13,941 bases of DNA from Bacteroidota bacterium (lineage in GTDB: Bacteria; Bacteroidota; Bacteroidia; Flavobacteriales_F; PHOS-HE28): the NCBI GenBank assembly GCA_023430945.1, contig JAEYYE010000056.1, positions 1 to 13,941 on the forward strand, given 5' to 3'. Positions within the stretch are counted from its first letter, which is position 1. The number at the start of each line of letters is the position of its first letter. Shown here piece after piece: positions 1-7,131 of the stretch. Under the pieces are notes generated by a model. The model was given only the letters and a program-made list of their open reading frames with translations. It did no database searches and was not told the origin of the DNA. The position numbers and the translations under genes are program-made.

Positions 1-1
1 C

Positions 2-2023
2 ATCACGAAAGGCGAATTGAGCACCGGCAAGGTCCCGATCGAACTCACACTGGATCTGGTGCATGGGAAAAAAGGCCAGGAATTGGACCTGCGCGCGAAC
101 GGACTTGGACTGCCGCTCGCTGAAGTGATCGGTCTGCTTCCATCGAAATTGATCAGTGGCCTTTCCAATTACAACATGCAGGGTGAAGTGGATCTCGCCC
201 TGCGCTACAGTGGCCCGATCGAAGGTGAAGGTCCGTCGCTATCGGTTGGCGCGAAGCTCACCGGAGGAAAAGTGAAGGAAAGGAAAAGCAGCACCACGTT
301 CACGGGGATCTCCGGCGAACTCGCACTGGAACTCACGCCCAAAGGTGTTCCGAAGAAATTGCTGGTGCAGAATTTCCGCGCTGCAAGTGGCAGTGGCACC
401 TTGAGCGGGAATTGGAATTCGAACGGCTTGAAGAACGCCACCCTGAAGGCGGATCTGAAAGGCGATATCGCCCTCGCCGATCTGTTCCGATTCGCGCAGG
501 TGGATACGCTCGAGAATGTCACTGGGCGATTGCGTGCCGACGCTGTGATCGATGGAAAACTGCGGGATGTCGGCGACTTTCGTGCGCAGGACCTGAAAGC
601 ATTGAAGATCACCGGTACCGCGGCTTTGCGCGATGCTTCATTGAAATTGAAGGGCGCGCGGCATCGCGTTACGCACCTGGACGTTGATCTCGCATTGCTC
701 GGCAACGATGCTGCGATCCACGGGTTGAAGGCCGAATTCCAAGGGAACCCGATCGCATTGAATGGCCGGTTGAACAACCTGATCCCGTTCCTGATCTTCG
801 ATGACCAGAAACTTTCGATCGTCGCGAAAGGAAATTCGCCTCACATCGATCTGGCCGCATTGCTTCGCAGCGAGAACAGCACTTCCAGCGGATCGGAGGA
901 TTACATACTTACGCTTCCCGCCACCATCGATCTGGATCTCACCGCGCAGGTGGATCGGCTTGTATTCGAGGAATTCTCCGCAACTGCGATCAACGGAAGG
1001 ATCATGATCAAGGATCGAGTGTTGCGTGCATCGCCGATGTCATTCCAGACAGCTTCGGGCGCGGTGCTCGGCGACCTCGAACTCGATACACGCGCGAAAG
1101 GCAGCGGCGCGACCTATCCGCTGAACATCAATGCGACGATCAAGGAGATCGACCTCACGGAACTTTTTCGCGAATTCAAGGATTTCGGGCAGGATTTCAT
1201 CGGTCACCGGCACTTGTCGGGAAGAACGAACGCGCAGGTCTCCTTCCTCGCGCCGCTAAGTCCTTCGCTGGAGTTCGATATGGACCGGCTTGCATGCGTG
1301 GTGGACATCTCGATCGAGAACGGTAGCATCAAAGGCCACGAACCGTTGATGGAAGTTGCCGACTACCTGCAAAGCAATAAGCTGATCGCGCCGTTCGTGA
1401 AAGTGAACGAAGTGCGCAACCGGCTGGTCGATGTACGCTTCTCACGTCTCGAGAACCAGATCCAGATCCGCGATGGCGCAGTGCATATCCCGAGCATGGA
1501 AGTGAAGAGCACCGCCATGGACCTTGAAGTAAGCGGCACGCATTGGTTCGATGACCGGATCGACCATCACGTGAACTTCAGGCTCGGCGACCTGTTCCGG
1601 ATCGGAAAACCGGTGGATGATGAATTCGGGCCGATCGTGGATGATGGCACCGGCATGCGGATCTTCCTGCACATGTACGGGAACGCCTACGATCCGCAAT
1701 TCGGCACGGATGGGGCCATGGCCGCGGCCCGGCGTCAGCAACAGTTCAAGCAGGAAAAAGAGGAATTGCGATCGATACTTCGCGAAGAACTCGGCCTGTT
1801 CAGGAACCGATCACGCGAAGTTCCGCTGGCTTCCGGCCCAAAGGACGAAGAAGGACCAAAGGCGGTGATCGTCCTGGAAGATCCGGCTCCTGACGAGAAA
1901 GTAACGACCGTGATCGGCTCCGATCCAGCTCCGGCGGAGGAAGAAAAGCCGCGCAAAGGCCTGGGCAGGTTGCTGAACGAGAAGGATGATGCTCCGAAGG
2001 AGCAATTCATCATCGAGGATTGA
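2..2023 (+). CDS. AsmA-like C-terminal region protein (5' end outside window)
   Basis: This is the C-terminal part of a large AsmA-family envelope protein; the reading frame is open from base 2, so the true start lies upstream. The first start-like codon, TTG at 17, is unlikely to be the real one. The protein is rich in alternating beta-strand segments (repeated 'L.L.a.v' patterns) typical of the AsmA/DUF748/TamB-like superfamily, whose members form long envelope-spanning grooves linked to lipid transport or outer-membrane homeostasis. The most family-like part is near positions 1290-1690, with the sequence SIENGSIKGHEPLMEVADYL, then a VRFSRLENQIQIRDG strand pair and LHMYGNAYDPQF. After it come a charged coiled-coil-like stretch (RRQQQFKQEKEELRSILREE) and an acidic, proline-rich tail. 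No membrane segment is visible because the N-terminus is missing. The stop codon abuts the stop of the convergent stress-protein gene. The family assignment is confident; the substrate is unknown. Confidence 0.85.
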   Translation: MTKGELSTGKVPIELTLDLVHGKKGQELDLRANGLGLPLAEVIGLLPSKLISGLSNYNMQGEVDLALRYSGPIEGEGPSLSVGAKLTGGKVKERKSSTTFTGISGELALELTPKGVPKKLLVQNFRAASGSGTLSGNWNSNGLKNATLKADLKGDIALADLFRFAQVDTLENVTGRLRADAVIDGKLRDVGDFRAQDLKALKITGTAALRDASLKLKGARHRVTHLDVDLALLGNDAAIHGLKAEFQGNPIALNGRLNNLIPFLIFDDQKLSIVAKGNSPHIDLAALLRSENSTSSGSEDYILTLPATIDLDLTAQVDRLVFEEFSATAINGRIMIKDRVLRASPMSFQTASGAVLGDLELDTRAKGSGATYPLNINATIKEIDLTELFREFKDFGQDFIGHRHLSGRTNAQVSFLAPLSPSLEFDMDRLACVVDISIENGSIKGHEPLMEVADYLQSNKLIAPFVKVNEVRNRLVDVRFSRLENQIQIRDGAVHIPSMEVKSTAMDLEVSGTHWFDDRIDHHVNFRLGDLFRIGKPVDDEFGPIVDDGTGMRIFLHMYGNAYDPQFGTDGAMAAARRQQQFKQEKEELRSILREELGLFRNRSREVPLASGPKDEEGPKAVIVLEDPAPDEKVTTVIGSDPAPAEEEKPRKGLGRLLNEKDDAPKEQFIIED

Positions 2024-2806
2024 TCAGGCGCAAAGGATCGGGATCCGCGCTTCGTTCGTAAGCATTCGTTCCTTCTCCGCATCCGCCATGTAGCGGTATT
2101 CCTTCGAAGCGTGCGCCATGATCGCCACGCAACCCGCACCGATCCGTTCAGCATATTCCAGCGTTGGCCCGGCGAAACTGATGCTCGGGCTGTTGCCAGG
2201 CTCGTTCACCTCCTTCACGCTCACGCCTGCTTCGCGAAGCCGATCCAGCATCTTCACCTTGTTCGCAAGCAATTCGTCCGAAGGCTGTTCGCCTGGCCGC
2301 ATGATCTGGTAAACATGTACTTCCGTGGAAAAAGCCTTCGCCAGAACGATGACCGTACCGATCAATCGATCGATATCCTCGTGCGCGGCCACCGGCATAA
2401 CGATCGGCCCGGGCCGATCGCTCAGCACCGTGCCTTCCTGCACCACGAATGAAGGGATCGCCACTTTGCGAACGAGCTTTAGGATATCCGCACCGAACCA
2501 TTTCTGCCTGAGGTTGCGCAGGCCGTGCGTTCCAAGGACCAGCAAACGATGGCCATTGCCGCTCTCCTCAGCGATCCGAGCCAGTGGCTCACCTTTCGCG
2601 ATCAGTAACCCTGCTTCTCCCCCACCCGCTTCAAGCAATTGCTGCTTCAGCATGATCACGGCTTCATCATCCGATCCATCCTTGTCGATCACATGCAGAA
2701 CACCGATCCGTTCATTCAGCCGTGCGCCGATCTGAAATGCGAAGTGAAGAGCCGTGGTGGCGGCATTGGTAAGGTCCGATGCGCAAAGGATGCCGGTGCG
2801 TTCCAT
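2024..2806 (-). CDS. Universal stress protein, tandem Usp domains
   Basis: A 260-residue cytoplasmic protein with two Usp-type alpha/beta domains, as in many Bacteroidota universal stress proteins. Domain 1 (about residues 3-123) starts with ILCASDLTNAA and ends with GTHGLRNLRQKWFGADILKLVRKVAIPSFVV. The latter contains the ATP-binding pattern G-2x-G-9x-G at G92, G95 and G105, with Ala instead of the usual Ser/Thr after the last Gly. Domain 2 (about 131-260) keeps the fold-like pattern (IVMPVA, then VAIMAHASKEYRYMAD) but lacks the glycine motif, so it probably does not bind nucleotide in the same way. The start ATG at 2804-2806 (reverse strand) has no Shine-Dalgarno sequence but lies 16 bases after a promoter-like TACTTTCG box. 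The gene is divergent from the kinase and convergent with the AsmA-like gene. Its role in stress survival is inferred from the family. Confidence 0.88.
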   Translation of the reverse strand: MERTGILCASDLTNAATTALHFAFQIGARLNERIGVLHVIDKDGSDDEAVIMLKQQLLEAGGGEAGLLIAKGEPLARIAEESGNGHRLLVLGTHGLRNLRQKWFGADILKLVRKVAIPSFVVQEGTVLSDRPGPIVMPVAAHEDIDRLIGTVIVLAKAFSTEVHVYQIMRPGEQPSDELLANKVKMLDRLREAGVSVKEVNEPGNSPSISFAGPTLEYAERIGAGCVAIMAHASKEYRYMADAEKERMLTNEARIPILCA

Positions 2807-2822
2807 GTTGTGTCGTGCACGG

Positions 2823-2830
2823 CGAAAGTA
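2823..2830 (-). promoter_or_regulatory. Candidate -7 box for the universal stress gene
   Basis: On the minus strand this reads TACTTTCG, one base off the Bacteroidota -7 consensus TAnnTTTG, and it ends 16 bases before the ATG. No clear TTG element is seen 19-21 bases upstream, so support is partial. It lies in the 83-bp divergent spacer shared with the kinase gene. Confidence 0.4.
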
Positions 2831-2889
2831 AACGGAACTTCGATCGCCGTGATCGGATCGCGCCCATTAGCGAACTTCACGCCGCAACC

Positions 2890-4398
2890 ATGGACCTTTA
2901 TTCGCGCAAACAACGCTGGAAAGTGGTGCTGGCCGCCGTGGCCATCCTCATCGTAGGCGCTTCACTTTACTACAGCAGCCAGATCGTTGATGGCATTCGC
3001 GAAGAGGAACGGCGCAAAGTGCGGCTGTGGGCAGAAGCCGTGCAGAACCGCGCGGAACTGGTGAACTACACCGAACGGCTATTCGAACGGCTGCGCCAGG
3101 AGGAACGCAAGAAAGTGCAATTATGGGCCGAGGCGATGCTCCGCCTTGTAAGCGATCAGTCCACCGATCTTTCCTTCTACTTGAAAGTGGTGAGCGACAA
3201 CACCACAGTGCCTGTGATAATCACTGATGCCAGAAAGAAAGTGCTTTTCCAGCGGAATCTTCCTGATGCGATCGGCGACGATCCGGTGAAATTGCAGGCA
3301 CAACTCCAGGTGATGGAAGCAATGCATGATCCGATCGAGATCGTGATCCACGGCAACCAGAAACAGTACCTGTACTACACGGATTCGCGCGTGTTCACCG
3401 AACTGCAGGAAGTGATGGACGGCATCATCAGTTCGTTCATCAGCGAAACGGTGATGAGCACTGCATCCGTCCCGGTGATCTACACCGACAGTACGCGCAC
3501 GCACGTGATCGAACACAGCAACATCGAAGAGGAGATCGCTGCGGACAGTCTGGCGATGCAACAGCGGATCGCAAGCATGGCGCAGGCGAACGCACCTATC
3601 GAGATCAACCTGCCGGGGATCGGGCGCAATTACATCTTCTACGAGGAATCGATCGTGATCACGCAACTGCGTTATTTTCCCTACGTACAGCTGATCATTC
3701 TCAGCCTTTTCCTTCTCGTTTCATACGCGCTCTTCAGCATTTTCCGCAACGCGGAACAGAACCAGGTCTGGGTGGGCATGGCGAAGGAAACAGCACATCA
3801 ACTCGGAACGCCGCTCAGTTCGCTGATGGCGTGGATGGAATTGTTGAAGGAGCAGAACGTGGATCCAGGCGCATTGAACGAGATGCGCAAGGATGTGGAT
3901 CGATTGGAGGGGATCACCGAGCGCTTCAGCAAGATCGGATCGGCGCCTGATCTTACCCCCGAGAAGTTGTACCACACGATCCGAGCGACAGTGCTCTATC
4001 TGCGTCCGCGCCTGCCGTCACGCGCAAAGATCGAAGTGGTACCGCCGCCCGATCCGGAGATCCAGGTGCCGTTGAACCGCGCGCTTTTCAGCTGGGTGCT
4101 GGAGAATTTGATCCGCAATGCGATCGATGCGATGCAGGGTGAAGGAGCGATCACGATCGAATTGATCCCGGACAACGATCAAGTGCATATCGACATCACC
4201 GACACCGGAAAAGGCATTCCCGCTTCGCAGATCACTACAGTGTTCCGGCCGGGCTTCACTACTAAAAAACGCGGCTGGGGCCTCGGTCTTTCACTCAGCA
4301 AGCGGATCATAGAGCAATATCATGGCGGAAGGATCTTTGTGAAGAAAAGCGTTCCCGGCAAGGGGACTACTTTCCGCATCTCGCTGAATGTTGGTTGA
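2890..4398 (+). CDS. Membrane sensor histidine kinase with duplicated sensor region
   Basis: A 502-residue two-component kinase. TM1 is at about residues 11-31 and TM2 at about 264-286, enclosing a periplasmic sensor of about 230 residues. The dimerisation/phosphoacceptor helix reads AKETAHQLGTPLSSLMAW, with H303 as the phosphorylated residue. The ATPase domain has an N box (ENLIRNAIDAM, about 405-415), a G1 box (DTGKGI, 438-443), and an F box and G2 box (FRPGFTTKKRGWGLGLSLS, 452-470). The sensor holds two duplications: a 32-residue shift (EERRKVRLWAEA at 39-50, EERKKVQLWAEA at 71-82) and a shift of about 86-88 residues (VPVIITD...PIEIVIHG...YLYYTDS against VPVIYTD...PIEINLPG...YIFYEES). The frame is open back to 2779, but ATG 2890 is chosen because it gives a normal short N-terminus before TM1 and leaves the divergent promoter region free. 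No response regulator is nearby, so the partner and signal are unknown. Confidence 0.9.
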   Translation: MDLYSRKQRWKVVLAAVAILIVGASLYYSSQIVDGIREEERRKVRLWAEAVQNRAELVNYTERLFERLRQEERKKVQLWAEAMLRLVSDQSTDLSFYLKVVSDNTTVPVIITDARKKVLFQRNLPDAIGDDPVKLQAQLQVMEAMHDPIEIVIHGNQKQYLYYTDSRVFTELQEVMDGIISSFISETVMSTASVPVIYTDSTRTHVIEHSNIEEEIAADSLAMQQRIASMAQANAPIEINLPGIGRNYIFYEESIVITQLRYFPYVQLIILSLFLLVSYALFSIFRNAEQNQVWVGMAKETAHQLGTPLSSLMAWMELLKEQNVDPGALNEMRKDVDRLEGITERFSKIGSAPDLTPEKLYHTIRATVLYLRPRLPSRAKIEVVPPPDPEIQVPLNRALFSWVLENLIRNAIDAMQGEGAITIELIPDNDQVHIDITDTGKGIPASQITTVFRPGFTTKKRGWGLGLSLSKRIIEQYHGGRIFVKKSVPGKGTTFRISLNVG

Positions 4399-4425
4399 TG
4401 GTTGTGGCATCGTTGGATATCTTTG
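4395..4425 (+). promoter_or_regulatory. Bacteroidota-type promoter for the toxin-antitoxin operon
   Basis: A TTG at 4395-4397 is followed after 20 bases by TATCTTTG at 4418-4425, an exact match to TAnnTTTG, with the spacing expected for the Bacteroidota -33/-7 promoter. The -33 element overlaps the stop codon of the kinase gene. Transcription would start at about 4428-4433, after the first in-frame ATG (4427), which favours ATG 4445 as the antitoxin start. Confidence 0.55.
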
Positions 4426-4444
4426 AATGAACGATCACCCACCA

Positions 4445-4675
4445 ATGGCACGACTTACGGATCTGAAGATCTCACTTGCCAAGCGCATATTGGAATCCAG
4501 TGATGAGGAGCAGCTTCGGATGATGCATGACCTTATGGAACCTTCGAAGCAGTTCCGTCTATCGGAAAGCCAGAAGAAGGAATTGGATGATGATCTGGAA
4601 GATCATAAAGCTGGTAAAGGCCGTTCGTACAGTTGGAGTGAGGTCAAGGCTCACGTCAGGCGAAAAAGATCATAA
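4445..4675 (+). CDS. Putative type II antitoxin (partner of RelE/ParE-like toxin)
   Basis: A small, highly charged protein of 76 residues from ATG 4445, or 82 if ATG 4427 is used. I prefer 4445 because the promoter box at 4418-4425 would place the transcript start at or after 4427, and because the resulting N-terminus (MARLTDLKISL) goes straight into a helix. The N-terminal part (to about residue 30) is predicted helical. A middle segment FRLSESQKKELDDDLEDHKAGKG and the ending SWSEVKAHVRRKR resemble small 'addiction module' antitoxins of Bacteroidota, whose C-terminal part wraps the toxin. No classical DNA-binding ribbon is obvious. Its stop overlaps the toxin start by one base (TAATG), indicating translational coupling. 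The role rests mainly on this pairing. It is probably autoregulated, as is usual for such operons, but no operator was identified. Confidence 0.72.
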   Translation: MARLTDLKISLAKRILESSDEEQLRMMHDLMEPSKQFRLSESQKKELDDDLEDHKAGKGRSYSWSEVKAHVRRKRS

Positions 4676-4965
4676 TGGATCTCAAGCTCATCTTTCGCAG
4701 AAAGGCGAGGCTTGATATTGACAAGGCTTATAGATGGTACGAAGGTCATAGGAAAGATCTTGGTGAACTGTTTCTTCTTCAACTCGATCGCGGTCTGCAA
4801 GTGATCCTTGACCACCCAAAAGGTTTTCCACGCATCCATAAAGAGTTCAGGCAATGCCCCATTGATCGGTTCCCATATGTGATCATCTACAGACAGCTTG
4901 GCAAACAGATCGTGATCATGCGTGTATTCCATACCAGCCAGCATCCTGGAAAACGCTTTGTATAG
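4675..4965 (+). CDS. RelE/ParE-family toxin
   Basis: A 96-residue basic protein of the RelE/ParE toxin superfamily. Visible family features are the N-terminal strand (LKLIFRRKARLDID), the helix KAYRWYEGHRKDLGELFLLQLDRGLQVILDHP, the central GFPRIHKEFRQCPIDRFPYVIIYR strand block, and the final strand QIVIMRVFHTSQHPGKRF. The RFPYVIIYR and V.HTSQHP segments are typical of ParE-like toxins. RelE members cleave mRNA on the ribosome and ParE members inhibit gyrase; the sequence alone does not decide which applies here, though the overall pattern looks more ParE-like. The ATG is taken at 4675 because it overlaps the antitoxin stop. The gene sits between the kinase and hemW in the same orientation and looks somewhat more AT-rich than its neighbours, which is compatible with acquisition. 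Confidence 0.85.
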   Translation: MDLKLIFRRKARLDIDKAYRWYEGHRKDLGELFLLQLDRGLQVILDHPKGFPRIHKEFRQCPIDRFPYVIIYRQLGKQIVIMRVFHTSQHPGKRFV

Positions 4966-4981
4966 TGATCGATCGGAGCTT

Positions 4982-6100
4982 GTGCCAGGCCTCTACTTCC
5001 ATATCCCCTTCTGCCGAAAGGCCTGCACCTACTGCGACTTCCATTTCAGCACAAATTCCGCCGGAATGGATCGTGTTCTCGATGCGATCGGATCGGAGCT
5101 GGATCAACGCGTTGCGGAATTCTCCGATCGGAATGTCAGTACGATCTATTTCGGTGGCGGAACGCCAAGCATGATCCCGATCGAACGGATCGCCGGATAC
5201 ATCGATCAGGCGCGAAGACTTTTCAAAGTTGCCGAAGATGTCGAGATCACCTTGGAAGCCAATCCGGATGACATCTCCCCGGAGAAGCTCGCTGCATGGA
5301 AGGCGATCGGTATCAACCGGCTGAGCCTTGGCACACAAAGCTTCCGTGAGGATCGCCTGCGCTTCATGGGCCGCGCGCATACTTCCGATCAAGCGCTGAA
5401 GAGCATCGAAGCGATCGCAAATGCAGGCTTCCGATCCTGGACGATCGATCTGATCTACGGCCTGCCCGGGATGGATCTCACGGAATGGGACGAGCAACTT
5501 TCGATCGCACTCGATCATGGTATGCCGCACCTAAGCGCCTACTGCCTCACCGTGGAACCGCGCACCGCCCTCGCGCATCAGGTGAAAAAAGCGATCGTGA
5601 CGATGCCCGGGGATGATGCGCAAAGCGATCAGTTCGATCGCTTGATCGAGCGCATGGAAACCGCCGGACTAGTGCATTACGAGATCAGCAACTTCGGTCT
5701 GCCCGGTCATTTTTCACGCCATAACACCAGCTATTGGGAAGGCGTCCCCTATCTGGGGATCGGTCCATCGGCACACAGTTTCGATCGCAAGGACCGCCGT
5801 TGGAACATCGCCAACAACATGCGTTATGCGAATGCGATCGAGCGCGGTGAACCCTTTTGGGAAAGCGAGGAGCTCACCGCGGCCCAGCGCACGAATGAAA
5901 CCTTGCTCACCGGATTGCGTACACTCGCGGGTGTGCAGTTGGATCGGCTGGAACGTGACCCGCTCGCTGAAAATGCATTGGCGTTCAGGCAACATCTGGA
6001 ACGTGGTCACCTGCGGCTGGAGAACGGAAGATTAGTTTTGACGCGCGCCGGAAGGCATTTCGCCGATCGGATCGCACAGGACCTGTTCGTGAACGAATGA
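4982..6100 (+). CDS. hemW: Radical SAM heme chaperone HemW
   Basis: A 372-residue radical SAM protein of the HemN/HemW family. The N-terminus reads MPGLYFHIPFCRKACTYCDF, giving the CX3CX2C iron-sulphur ligands C11, C15 and C18. The residue two after C18 is Phe; the CDF ending is typical of HemW rather than of coproporphyrinogen oxidase HemN, which has a fourth Cys there. Further family motifs are YFGGGTPSMI (56-65), NRLSLGTQSF, IDLIYGLPGM and GIGPSAHSF. HemW binds heme and is thought to deliver it to respiratory proteins. The frame is open upstream to a GTG at 4922 inside the toxin gene. I choose GTG 4982 because it gives the family-typical start just before the HIPFC motif and removes the overlap. 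The last 4 bases overlap the next gene (ATGA), so the two are probably co-translated. Confidence 0.9.
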   Translation: MPGLYFHIPFCRKACTYCDFHFSTNSAGMDRVLDAIGSELDQRVAEFSDRNVSTIYFGGGTPSMIPIERIAGYIDQARRLFKVAEDVEITLEANPDDISPEKLAAWKAIGINRLSLGTQSFREDRLRFMGRAHTSDQALKSIEAIANAGFRSWTIDLIYGLPGMDLTEWDEQLSIALDHGMPHLSAYCLTVEPRTALAHQVKKAIVTMPGDDAQSDQFDRLIERMETAGLVHYEISNFGLPGHFSRHNTSYWEGVPYLGIGPSAHSFDRKDRRWNIANNMRYANAIERGEPFWESEELTAAQRTNETLLTGLRTLAGVQLDRLERDPLAENALAFRQHLERGHLRLENGRLVLTRAGRHFADRIAQDLFVNE

Positions 6101-6861
6101 TCGCACGCATAGACCACTTCGGCCGCAGCTTCAGCGTGGACCTGTCCAAGCCGATAGATCTAAGTCTGCCGTTGCACGATGGCGCCGATCAGGTGCGCGC
6201 ATGGGGCGTGGGTCCGCTGAAGATGATACCCGAACAGGTGGATGGAAAGCCGTTCGTGGTGAAGGAAGGTGCGCCGGTGAATTTTCGTAACATCAGCTTC
6301 AATCCGCACGGCCACGGCACGCACACCGAAACAGTGGGCCACCTTTCGCCGGAGATCCATCCCGTTGGCGAAACGTTCAAGCGCTACTTCTTCATCGCAC
6401 AGATCGTAAGCCTGCTGCCCGAGACCCGCCGCGCGCCGGATAACAAGACCGATACGGTGATCACGCTGGAGCAACTGCGGAGCGCCGTGAACGAACGGCC
6501 GCCCGAAGCTTTGATCCTTCGCATCCTTCCACACACACCAAAGCCCGGCCGCGACTGGACAGGCACCAACGCGACCTACCTCCAAAGCACCGCGTGCGCG
6601 TGGTTGCGCAGCATCGGCATCAAACATCTGCTGCTCGATCAACCCAGCGTGGATCGCGAGGAAGATGGCGGGGTACTCGCTGCGCATCACGCGTTCTGGG
6701 ATTACCCCAACACCATCGATCTGGAGCGCACCATCACCGAGTTGCTCAACATTCCGCAGGAAGTGCGCGATGGCGATTACCTGCTCGAGATGCAGCTGCC
6801 ACACCTCATGAACGATGCTGCTCCGAGTCGTCCGGTGGTGTATCTGATGAAGGATGCGTGA
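6097..6861 (+). CDS. Cyclase-family (KynB-like superfamily) metal-dependent hydrolase
   Basis: A 254-residue putative hydrolase of the 'cyclase' family, whose characterised members include bacterial arylformamidase KynB and polyketide cyclases. The metal-binding motif usually seen as HxGTHxDxPxH appears here as H71-G-H73-G-T-H76-T-E78-T-V-G-H82: Glu replaces Asp and Val replaces Pro, a variant I recall from Bacteroidota homologues. A second conserved region, LLLDQPSVDREEDGG followed by AAHHAFWDYP (about 178-203), supplies further acidic and His residues. There is no signal peptide, so the protein is probably cytoplasmic. It starts at an ATGA overlap with hemW, implying an operon, but a heme-related function would be speculation. 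The substrate is unknown, and the missing kynurenine-pathway neighbours give no support for KynB itself. Confidence 0.8.
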   Translation: MIARIDHFGRSFSVDLSKPIDLSLPLHDGADQVRAWGVGPLKMIPEQVDGKPFVVKEGAPVNFRNISFNPHGHGTHTETVGHLSPEIHPVGETFKRYFFIAQIVSLLPETRRAPDNKTDTVITLEQLRSAVNERPPEALILRILPHTPKPGRDWTGTNATYLQSTACAWLRSIGIKHLLLDQPSVDREEDGGVLAAHHAFWDYPNTIDLERTITELLNIPQEVRDGDYLLEMQLPHLMNDAAPSRPVVYLMKDA

Positions 6862-6891
6862 TCAGAAGATCAGAAGATCAGATAATAGAAT
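6860..6891 (+). repeat. 8-bp-periodic GATCAGAA/GATCAGAT array 1
   Basis: Four 8-base units in tandem: GATCAGAA, GATCAGAA, GATCAGAT, AATAGAAT. The array begins inside the stop codon of the cyclase gene (TGA 6859-6861). Its orientation is opposite to arrays 2 and 3, so it can pair with array 2 in an imperfect hairpin. It is not a CRISPR array: there are no spacers. Confidence 0.75.
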
Positions 6892-6922
6892 GTCTTGGAT
6901 CGACTGCCAACGCGGCTGATTC

Positions 6923-6961
6923 GATCATCATCTGATCATCTGATCTTCTAATTATCTGATC
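6923..6961 (-). repeat. 8-bp-periodic GATC array 2 (inverted orientation)
   Basis: On the plus strand the units read GATCATCT, GATCTTCT, AATTATCT, GATC (6934-6961) after a GATCATCA lead-in. On the minus strand this becomes GATCAGAT AATTAGAA GATCAGAT GATC, the same unit family as array 1 in inverse orientation. Bases 6934-6961 recur with four mismatches at 7132-7159. Confidence 0.75.
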
Positions 6962-6964
6962 GGT

Positions 6965-7094
6965 TTGGGCGTGCCCCCACTTATGATCGATAAGGCTTCG
7001 ACCGCCGAAGCTTTAGTGAAGGCAGGGTCAGGCTATCCGCTTCAAGTCCGCGCTCCTTCGTTGCTTGCGGGCTTTCCGCTGCTATCCTTCACGC
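6965..7094 (-). ncRNA. Dispersed structured element, copy A (Flavo-1-like candidate)
   Basis: Read on the minus strand, this stretch shares ordered blocks with 9008-9105 (plus): GCGTGARGGATAGCAGYGG, then GAAAGCCCGCA, GGACTTG, GATAGCC/AATAGCC followed by YGAC, and finally GGCACGCCCAA. The segment between the last two blocks differs in sequence but forms a perfect hairpin in both copies; here GCTTCG (6995-7000) pairs with CGAAGC (7006-7011). A shorter CCGC/GCGG pairing lies in the first half. Conserved blocks with a variable but structure-preserving hairpin suggest a folded RNA. From memory it resembles the Flavo-1 RNA motif of Bacteroidota; this is not verified. It could instead be a non-transcribed repeat. 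It points towards the 3' end of the cyclase gene. Confidence 0.45.
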
Positions 7095-7131
7095 GAAAGG
7101 CGGCGTTGAAGTGATCAGCGAAGCATGGATC

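Noticed and set aside
205..777. A 190-codon minus-strand open frame within the AsmA-like gene
   Set aside because: It is an antisense shadow with a Phe/Ser/Arg-rich composition and no recognisable pattern; the plus-strand frame is clearly the coding one.
2779..2889. N-terminal extension of the kinase
   Set aside because: The segment is Cys/Arg-rich, overlaps the start of the divergent stress gene and occupies its promoter region; ATG 2890 gives a normal kinase N-terminus.
4922..4981. N-terminal extension of HemW from GTG 4922
   Set aside because: It overlaps the toxin gene by 44 bp and places 20 extra residues before the family-typical start.
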